Shown in pieces: positions 43,715-51,734 of a DNA stretch of 51,734 bases (position 1 is the first letter of the stretch; each line of letters begins with the position of its first letter). This stretch comes from Phoronis australis (lineage: Eukaryota; Phoronida; Phoronidae): the NCBI GenBank assembly GCA_002633005.1, contig NMRA01000280.1:472669-524402 (forward strand), written 5' to 3'. Both the position numbers and the translations under genes were made by a program. Below the pieces are notes generated by a model. The model did no database searches. It was not told the origin of the DNA and worked only from the letters and a program-made list of their open reading frames with translations.

Positions 43715-45724
43715 ATGCTAAAGATTACGGTTGTAGGACTTAATCTGTGCCTTGCGGTGACAGTCGGCTTGATTGCTACTTCATTAGGGATGAGCGAGTA
43801 CCATCTGGTCCTGGTAAAAGAAAGTTTGGACACTTATAGTCATGTAAATGTCCACTCAATGCCGCGTCACAGGAGGCAGGCTGAAAAAGAAGCCACTCCC
43901 AAACCGTCGATCACCAAGCTTCATGCAACAAGCAACATCAAATCTAGATTTGCCACAACCGTTGTAACCACCGAGATGGAAAATAAACTACAGACAACAA
44001 ATGTTGAGGCGGCATTTTATGTCCAGTTTCCGGAAAATGCGTTTATATCCAATTTCACGATGGAAGTTGGTGGTCAACTTTTTGTTGGTGTTGTGAAGGA
44101 AAAGAAAGAAGCCCAAGACATCTACGATAAAGCACGTGCTAGAAATGAAACGGCTGGGATTGTGAAGTCCCACCAGAGTCCTACTCTGGAGCCTGGTATG
44201 GACATGTTTTCAATCACAACAACAATCTCTGCCAATTCTTCTGCTTCGTTTGAGCTCACTTATCAGCAGCTACTCGAGTTCAAGTTTTACTACACTCATT
44301 ATCTTTATGTTGACCCCATGCAAGCCGTTCCGGATTTCAAACTGAATGTTAAAGTCGACGAGCCTCAGGGCATAAAGGAACTGAGTGCAACAGGAATCGA
44401 CGGGAATTCATTGCCCGTTGTAAATGGTGGTAACAGTATGGCTACGGTCGACTACAGTCCCAATTCAGCCTCTCAGGGATCAGGCATTAAGGGACTGGTC
44501 AAAGTAAAGTATAACGTTAAACACTCATGCGATGCCGGTGTATTCAAAACATGCCGTTCGTTTTTTGTACATTACTTCTCTACTCCGAAAGACGACTGCT
44601 CTTTGGCAGTTTTGAATCGCAAGATTTACTTTGTTATTGATATAAGTGGCTCCATGTCCGGAGACAAAATGACCAAGACACGGTCTGCCATGGATATCAT
44701 TTTAAAACTTCTGAGACCTGCAGACCAATTCGGCATTGTGTTATTCGATGATGAAATTACTGAGTGGAGATCTGAGCTCTATAGCGCCTCGGCTGACAAC
44801 GTTGAGAATGCCCGGCATTACTGCAGTGCCAACCTGAAGGCAGATGGAAGTACCAATGTTTATGAAGCTCTAGAGCGAGCCCTACATCTTCTAAGCCCCA
44901 CAGTATCTACGAATGATAATCTAGCACCGTATGTGATTCTGTTGACAGATGGTCAGCCCAACGCAGGCAAGTTCACTTCACCCATCGACATACAGCGGGA
45001 GATTAAGAAGCTGAATGTAAAGAAGATACCTATTTATTCCATTGCCTTTGGCGCTGGGGCTGACTTCAACTTTCTCAACGCACTGTCGCATGAAAACGGA
45101 GGCTATGCGATCAAAATATTTGACGGCAGTTACGATCGTCAGGACATGTCTCAACAGCTACAGTTTTTCTATAGTCGTATTGCCTCACCTGTGCTCAAAA
45201 ATGTGGACATTGTGTACCCCAAAACTGCGGTCTCCAGCAACGAGGTTAGTTATTCTGAAGTCTCCCAATACTTTGACGGTTCCGAAGTTGTAATTGTGGG
45301 CAAACTCCTTCCCAGTGCACCACAAGATTTTGAAGTGAAGGTTGTGGGTTTGTCCACGTCTGGGCAGAAGGAGTATACCACGTCAGTGACCAGTGCGTCA
45401 TACGGTGACTGTGATTTGGTGGAGCGCGTCTACGCATACAAATGGATTAAGACATTGCTACTGAGAGCATCAATGGAAGAAGATGAAGTGAAGAAAAAGA
45501 CTTTGGAGAGCGAAGCCTTGACAATGTCACTTAAGTATAATTTTGTGACACCCCTTACCTCCATGGTTGTGGTTCAGAGTAATTCGCAAACACAGCGAGG
45601 AAGAGGCATGGAGAGTGACTTTGGTGTCCAATTTGCACGGAACTTGGCTGGTGGCCTTCATGCTTGCAGATTGGTAGTAATGGGTTTTTCTGTTGTTCCG
45701 TTGCTTTACCATAAATTGTTGTAA
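43715..45724 (+). CDS. Inter-alpha-trypsin inhibitor heavy-chain-like protein (VIT + VWA), single exon
   Basis: 669 aa in one uninterrupted frame. Seen: a hydrophobic signal peptide (about 1-25); a basic RHRR site at 51-54 that could be cleaved by a furin-type protease; a VIT domain (about 65-195) with AAFYVQFPENAFISNFTM and KEAQDIYDKAR; and a VWA domain (about 303-485) with a complete metal site (D309-x-S311-x-S313, T380, D412 in LLTDGQP). The ITIH-type segment YNFVTPLTSMVVV is at 608-620. Vertebrate ITIH proteins are ~900 residues, many-exon plasma proteins that bind hyaluronan. This one stops soon after the TPLTSMVV block and lacks their C-terminal domain and its hyaluronan-attachment site. 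The last ~18 residues (LVVMGFSVVPLLYHKLL) are hydrophobic, which could be a GPI-anchor signal or a membrane end. The start is the first ATG before the signal peptide. Secreted or cell-surface; ligand unknown. Confidence 0.88.
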   Translation: MLKITVVGLNLCLAVTVGLIATSLGMSEYHLVLVKESLDTYSHVNVHSMPRHRRQAEKEATPKPSITKLHATSNIKSRFATTVVTTEMENKLQTTNVEAAFYVQFPENAFISNFTMEVGGQLFVGVVKEKKEAQDIYDKARARNETAGIVKSHQSPTLEPGMDMFSITTTISANSSASFELTYQQLLEFKFYYTHYLYVDPMQAVPDFKLNVKVDEPQGIKELSATGIDGNSLPVVNGGNSMATVDYSPNSASQGSGIKGLVKVKYNVKHSCDAGVFKTCRSFFVHYFSTPKDDCSLAVLNRKIYFVIDISGSMSGDKMTKTRSAMDIILKLLRPADQFGIVLFDDEITEWRSELYSASADNVENARHYCSANLKADGSTNVYEALERALHLLSPTVSTNDNLAPYVILLTDGQPNAGKFTSPIDIQREIKKLNVKKIPIYSIAFGAGADFNFLNALSHENGGYAIKIFDGSYDRQDMSQQLQFFYSRIASPVLKNVDIVYPKTAVSSNEVSYSEVSQYFDGSEVVIVGKLLPSAPQDFEVKVVGLSTSGQKEYTTSVTSASYGDCDLVERVYAYKWIKTLLLRASMEEDEVKKKTLESEALTMSLKYNFVTPLTSMVVVQSNSQTQRGRGMESDFGVQFARNLAGGLHACRLVVMGFSVVPLLYHKLL

Positions 45725-48423
45725 GTAAAAATTGAGTAACAGCTCGTTCTAAGAACATTGAAATGTGTGAACTCTATGTAGTGTTGTTTTTATAGTGATG
45801 TCCCTGTATTCGAAATCATGTTTTTCCATAATTGAAAACTTTTGTTCAATTGTTTCACAGACAGGCACATGTGCCTTTGCTCTGCTTATAGATGCAGGCG
45901 CCTATCGCTGGTATGTGCATGTCTTGAGATTGTCGATTCTACATATTTTCATTGAAATAGTTGCTCAATTTAATACACCTCAACAACTACTATCTTGTGA
46001 TATAGATAAGCTTCAGTCACATGGTATTTTGGAAAGTTGTGCGCAATTGTTTCGCATCTAAAGGCGCATGTGCCTAATTTCGGGCTTAGGAACAGCTTAA
46101 CATATGGGCGCATTGGCCTAAGTATGGACATATTGTAGCTAACCCGGAATGTGGAAACATCTCTGTGACTGCATTGATGCATACTTAAATCAATTTTCTT
46201 AATCCAGTCGTCACTCAGTGGCTTAGATGAACTCGTTTTGCCACATCCAAGTCCATACTGGCGAGATCTAGGCGCTGTACGCTGATCTACTGATGCAAGT
46301 TATTTTTGCCGCCACCTAGTACGATGTCCTTCGTTCTCCTGATGTTAGGTGTTTTGGTTGTGGTATTTTGCGATAGATAACCCTGTAGGTAAACCCTCGT
46401 TGTTGTGTGCTCAAGTAATGCGCTCTCCTAAATACTACCTCTTCCGATGAAGTAGTGTGTGTTTGTGGAAGTAGCATGTCTCACCTCGGACTATTTAGCA
46501 GGCTTGTTTATGATTTATCAGATAAAAATTTAAAAGATACATTAAGAGACAATCGAGCTTTTTCCGAAAGTGGTTCTGTTATGTGGTGTTGTGAGTTTCT
46601 GTGTACAGATAATGTGACCGTATTAAGGTTCTTACCTAAAATTTTGTGACTGAGATATTCAAGTGTTTCACTTTGATTGATAAACGAGATTTCATATTGT
46701 ACACGGTGGTAATGTAGGAAACGCATGCCGTTTATCTGCCTCGTGCGTCAGTAGGCTTATATACATGTATTTTATTGGAACGGTTTAAATCAAATTGTTT
46801 AAAAAGAGAAACTGAAAACTTAGAGAGAAGGAATTGAACCGACCGCGAGCGTTAGAAATCAAAATGACCGATTCAGGTTTACCACAAGGAAGTTACAAAT
46901 GCGGGATTCGACGCAGATTCAATCTATCGTTGACTTCAAAATGTTTCATTTTTGCATTTTCTTCCTCTGCAAAAAAATTGTGGTCAACGAGTTACCTTTT
47001 CCGAGTCGAATGAGAAGCCATCGTAATAACGACGATGTAATGTAAACATTTGGGTTCGTTGTGTAACCGATCATAGGTGAGTAAAATTCGGGAAGAACGG
47101 GTATCTGAATGTGAGAACTATCCTTCAATTGAATGATTATTGTTCTTCAGTTGTTATTTTGTGGTATTTTGAATGTGTTGTGCCATATTTTGTGACAACA
47201 TCTGTGTGTTAGTGTGAAATTCCAAGAGCAAAAATAGTTGCAAAGCACTTACAATAAATATAATCGTTTAGACTTAGCGTTACATAAAAACTAAATATAT
47301 TGTCATTTTTATTGTTGTCACAAACCTGCAATTTAATATTTGAACTTTCAGGCAAAGTGTGTTTTGTGTCAAACTGTGTTGCGATGAGATTTGATTATTT
47401 GTTTAAATAAATTCCACCAATGCCCAACATTCACTCGCTGCTCTGTCGGATCTCTATCTTCTAAATTTCAAAACAAAACCAGCACGCTCATCAATTAGGT
47501 GCCGTTTTAATGTCACGCTATGTTGAAGTTTATTATTTTTCAGGTAGTATGACAGTCATTAGATAACTATTTCTAATCAAAGTCTCGAAAAGTGCAGAAA
47601 TTTGCCACGCCGCGGTGATATCCTACTGAGTCGCAAGAAAACGACTTACTAATCGGTGGCTAGAGTGGCTGACTGTAGAAGTTCGTTGTGTGAGATACAC
47701 TCGCCCGGACGCATTCTGTGGTTCTTCATCTTCGTGCTCGTACTCGGAATCTTCCAGACTTAATTGTTTCATTTACATATCAAGCACACTTATCCAAAAT
47801 GTTACCTGTCCCGCCCAAGGTTCGAACCTGGGACTTTCTACTAACCGTGGACACGCTTTATTACAACATGCAATCGCATTATTCTTACCTTGAAATCTGG
47901 ATGAAGTATTCCGTTTTCTCTTCGTTATGTTTTTGCAGCACTTACACTGAGCGAACAGGATGCCAGCATCGCCAAACGCACACCGCAAAATATGTAAAAT
48001 ATTACCTGCGCCATATCAAGTGGGCTTATTGTTCTGAATTTGACAACATAGTTGATGAAATTGCCTTATTTTTGTTGGTTGAGGTGTTGCGGACGTGTGA
48101 CACTGGAATACCTGTTAAGCAGGTATTTCGAGTCCACGCAAGCGATCTCGAGATAATTGTATTTTGTATCATGTATTTTGTATCATGTATTTTCTATTGT
48201 ACACTTCAGCTTGACTTCTCTTATAAAGTAAGTGTTAACGCTGAAGTTACCACCCTCAAGTTGTGACTGCTACAGTCACTTATTGTATTAATAACTTGCA
48301 TCACGTTCTCTAAAAGGAAACTAATCAGCTTGTGGAATGGGTACTGCAGTGTGCTTGAGTTGCATCCACTGTATACAATGTACTTACTAAACAATTTCTA
48401 GTAAGACCATGGAAGATCCCAAC
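45725..48423. other. Gene-free stretch
   Basis: No supported gene. The 182-residue frame at 47718-48266 looks like no known family and is compositionally ordinary. About 47815-47835 has a GGTTCGAACC phrase like a tRNA B-box, but no tRNA fold follows. AATAAA occurs near 47253 and 47406. About 48160-48200 has a short TATCATGTATTTTG tandem repeat. Confidence 0.45.
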
Positions 48424-48960
48424 ATTACGGCGTTTTCCCGTTGCTCCCAACTTGTTCGATTTGATAGCGGCAACAACAAATTGGGAAGTTTACCCCTGAA
48501 GCCAATATCTTACACGACTGATTATCTCCAATCTGGCATTTATGGTTGGAGGGCCAGCTCTCTTTTGTTCGATAATTGCTCTAATCTCCATTAAGATCGT
48601 ATCTAGCCTGACTGGGTTGTGCTGTTAAAAATAAAAGTCAAGTTATAAAATATTTGAATATAAACCAATACCATTTCTGAAATCTTCATCAAATGGTTAT
48701 CATGTTTGGTTTTTCAATCGCCAAAATCGCCCAACTGCAACCGAAGTTACGACAATCCATTCTTTCCGAATACACCAATTCACTCTGAGTATGTGTTCAC
48801 ACGTGGTCTGTAATAAGCCTGGTAGATAATTGGCCTGCTTGTTGTCATAACAGACAAAAGAGTGTGCTTGGCAGTTAACAAAGAAGCTAGATGTTATCAC
48901 ACACTCACCACCCCCTACGTCTGGTTAAGTCACTGAACGGGAAAACGCTGGACATGAATG
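48424..48960. repeat. Dispersed repeat, copy 2 (modules A and B, no THAP sequence)
   Basis: Matches the element at 1890-2800 in the same orientation: module A at about 48424-48520 with the hairpin at 48446-48485, and module B at about 48750-48960 (TGGCAGTTAACAAA, AGATGTTATC, CCTACGTCTGG, TCACTGAACG). The spacer between A and B is shorter here (~230 bp) and has no THAP-like frame. Confidence 0.6.
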
Positions 48961-49470
48961 CAACCGTACAAGATCTCCCCATCCTAGTTCTTGACACAGA
49001 GCTGTAGATGCCAGCTAACCTCTGAGGAAGGTGAATAAACCACGCAGCGGCATCAGTGGTTCTGCAGAGTGAGTGTCGCTATGGTGTGGTGTATCGTTCA
49101 AGCTAGCACGAACTATGGAGCTGTCACTAAGCGCGGAGAGCGGGATATCGTTTTTTCGATGAGGCCGTGAAACATCTCCGTGTACGTCTGAGGCCGGCAT
49201 CTCGTCGAAAGTGATTTCACTGACGAATGCCTGCTTACATACCAAACAGCTCTTGCCAGGACAGAAAAGAACCTGATAAGCAGTTGCCTAAATCGAGAAT
49301 GCAAGTTGCCATGTTGAAGTTTATTATTCGGCGTTGAGTTTCAAAATGAAGGCTTATATAGAACTGAAACACAGTGTCAAATTATGTCTCATCAGACACA
49401 ATTTGTAATGTCTTTGGAGTGTTCGTGAGCCTGCTTTGAGAAGCCAGCTATAGACCTAATTCACGTCGAC
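48961..49470. other. Gene-free stretch
   Basis: No family recognised. Overlapping minus-strand frames at 49015-49304 have no known motif. Confidence 0.4.
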
Positions 49471-49605
49471 AAGAGGCGCGTTCCAAAACGAGGCTCGCTA
49501 CGATTACTTTGTTGACTTATCGGCACAGACCACGCCAACAGGAGGAGCGTTCCAAAACGAGGCTGGCTACGACAGCTCTGTTGGCTTATCGGCATGCAGG
49601 ATGTA
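49471..49605. repeat. 70-bp direct repeat, two copies
   Basis: GCGTTCCAAAACGAGGCT with the following GGCTACGA and CTTATCGGCA phrases occurs at about 49475 and 49545, a 70-bp shift, with several substitutions between copies. Confidence 0.8.
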
Positions 49606-50880
49606 TTTCGCGTTGCTCCAAAGGCTAGAAAAATTACGAAAACTCAACTGTCTGTTTTATAATTCCCGAGGACGCTGAGATTCGGAAGCGTTGGGTCATT
49701 GCCACAGGCCGCGACGAAGGGAAATATGTCCGTGTGAAATTTATAAATATTTTCGAAATGTTAGATCCTTTGTCGCATCACGGTTTCCGAGCATCATAGC
49801 AACGACCGAAGAATCTTCGGACAGCCAGGCTGTATTTTCATGACTACGCCGGGTTGAAAAATAATGCATTTTTTTCTTTCCAAAAAGGACAAGGCTATCG
49901 ATCCCTCGATTTTGGCGCCGAATATCGGCCCTATTCCCCTCTCAAAAATATTGAAAAATCTCCGAAATTCCCCCACGAGGCCTAAAAATTTCCCTAAAGA
50001 TTGAAAAGTTCCCTTCGAAATTCAAATCACCTGTATCCACACAGGTGACAATTTGAAAGAGCACAAAATGATACTTTAAATTGAGACAGAGGTTATGAGA
50101 GCTTACAACAGGACGGGGGTGCTATTGATGGTGATCGGGAGGTGGATTTCCCCTCACTCAGCGAAAAATTACCCCTCAGAAGGCACAGACACCTGTCCCC
50201 TCGGATGAACGAGATTCTTGGAGAAACATGATAACTATGATTGTTCTGTCCAGTTAAATGAAATTGAATTCTAAATCGAGGTTATGCTTTGGACGAACGA
50301 ATTAGGTGTTTTGATTTTAAAATTCAACTTGGTCAAGATTGATATTTGAAATCTAACGCATGAAATAGACGTAAGAATTATCAGGGAAATATTGGTCCTA
50401 GGAATTATTAAAACCAAGAAAGCAGAATTAATGGTCAAATAATTTTTGTTTTCAAGCACGAGACTGGTTTTTTATTTTAATAAAAATATCTTTACATCAA
50501 TTATTCTTTCAGATCAATGACAAATCAAATGTTAGTCCCAGTATTCCCTACCTCACCAGGATCAGGCTACGCGTACTGTTAATATTCTTGATCAACAAAT
50601 TAAACCAGATGTGACTTACTTGCACATGACAGCAAAATGCGACTGTTGAGCCACCACTGACGAATATGTCTTCAACTCCTCAACAATACGAGCAGATGAC
50701 CTGGTTCGTGTAGAGATCATTTTTATCAATAATTTACAAGAAGAAACGTAGCCTTGCATTCAGCATTATACTTAATTCGTAACACTACGATCGCCGCTAT
50801 GTGGTTATATTAGACCGGGTTCCCAGAGCTTTTTTGGGCATGAAAAGGTAACCAATTTTCTTTGGTGCTACAGTGCTCTA
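49606..50880. other. Gene-free stretch
   Basis: AT-rich sequence with no recognised gene, RNA or repeat. Confidence 0.4.
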
Positions 50881-51734
50881 TGGGTATCCTGATGTTTAGA
50901 AATGGCCGTCTGGCAGGTTCGCTCTGGTGGGTGAGGTCAGGGGAGCCAAGAGAATGACATTCAAAAATTGAGCTAGATCAACTTTCTGGTAACCACTTCA
51001 AACTACCTTGGATACCTACAAGGTAATACACTGTATCAAAATTGGTCACTGCCAGACAATTTCAGTAGTGAGGAGTATCCGCCAGACGGTTATAAACAAG
51101 GTAACAAAATTGAGCTAGATCAATCTAAGAGGTAAGCGCATGAAAGAAGTTGCAAAATATTCACCGTGCACCAAGGTATCACGAATGAACACTGCCAGAC
51201 AATTCTAGAGGTGGGTTAGCCCCGCCTTACACGCACAAATACCTGAGTTGAGCTAGATCAACCCACCAGGTAACCGTTTGAATCCAATTTCACGATGCTC
51301 AGCATCACTGTACGTGGCACAAGAGTTAGATGCCACACAATTTCAGTGGTGGGGTGCCCTTGCCAGACTATTATCAAAAGGGTTAAAATTGAGCTAGATC
51401 AACCCAAGAGGCAACCGCTTAAAACCAGTTCCAAAATATTCCCCGTAAGCCCAGGTATCAAGAATAAACACTGCCAGACAAATCAAGTGGTGGATTAGTC
51501 CCGGCAAATACATGGGTCGAGGTAAAGCAACCCACTAGGTAATCGTTTGAAACCAATTGCACGATGCTCAGCATCACTGTACATCGCACAACAGTAAGAT
51601 GCCAGACAATTTCAGCGGTGGGTGTCCATGCCAGACGACTAAAGAAAGAGCTAAAATTTGAGGTAAATCCACCCAAGAGGTAACCGCATGAAACCAGATG
51701 CAAAATATTCTACGTAAGCCCATGTTTCATGAAT
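50880..51734. repeat. Dimeric tandem array, half-unit ~140 bp, running off the window
   Basis: TTGAGCTAGATCAA or a close variant recurs at about 50970, 51112, 51255, 51391, 51522 and 51660. Alternate units match best: those near 51255 and 51522 share CACGATGCTCAGCATCACTG, and those near 51112, 51391 and 51660 share AAAATATTC. So the true repeat is a dimer of about 280 bp. GCCAGACAATTTCAG is common to all. The array continues past the window end. Confidence 0.85.

Noticed and set aside
47655-47840. tRNA or tRNA-derived SINE
   Set aside because: An A-box-like TGGCTAGAGTGG at about 47657 and a GGTTCGAACC phrase at about 47820 are too far apart and no cloverleaf can be drawn.
47718-48266. 182-residue frame as a gene
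   Set aside because: No known motif, unremarkable composition, and no splice or promoter support; left as unsupported.

Overview
The window is animal nuclear DNA: spliced genes with GT-AG introns, long AT-rich introns and many dispersed or foldback repeats. The proteins (Cab45/SDF4, cyclin L and an inter-alpha-trypsin inhibitor heavy-chain-like protein) place it in a bilaterian. The repeat style and the lack of vertebrate-type SINEs or LINEs suggest an invertebrate, probably marine, but I cannot name the species. There are no operons, CRISPR arrays or confident RNA genes.

Layout. 1-8.1 kb holds no intact gene: a 91-bp tandem repeat, a decayed THAP zinc-finger relic inside one copy of a dispersed repeat, and a 38-bp tandem repeat. 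8.1-12.1 kb is a diverged ~150-bp tandem array with a nested 407-bp TIR element. 12.3-25.5 kb (minus strand) is a complete six-exon SDF4/Cab45 gene (348 aa). Its 7.3-kb first intron holds a 2.16-kb TIR element with a 5-bp target duplication and a second candidate element. 25.5-26.0 kb is a compact shared promoter interval. 26.0-39.4 kb (plus strand) is a complete eleven-exon cyclin L gene (474 aa) with an RS-rich tail. Its 75-nt second exon appears twice, inside a ~1.2-kb tandem duplication. 39.5-42.8 kb is a second tandem duplication carrying the same ~150-bp repeat family as 8.1-12.1 kb. 43.7-45.7 kb is a single-exon ITIH-like secreted VIT/VWA protein (669 aa). 45.7-51.7 kb has no recognised gene, a second copy of the repeat seen at 1.9-2.8 kb, and a dimeric tandem array running off the end.

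How the genes relate. SDF4 (a Golgi-luminal calcium-binding protein) and cyclin L (nuclear, splicing-linked CDK11 partner) do not share a pathway; they share a head-to-head promoter interval of about 560 bp. The ITIH-like gene is an independent secreted-protein locus.

Five isolated N positions (1994, 17753, 24610, 29124, 40881) are present. Two of them sit exactly at the join between near-identical tandem copies, which argues for unmerged contig or haplotype ends rather than real duplications. No clearly new biological system was found. The points most worth checking are the duplicated cyclin L exon, the same repeat element lying sense-oriented just 3' of both divergent genes, the two elements in SDF4 intron 1, and the truncated intronless ITIH-like protein.
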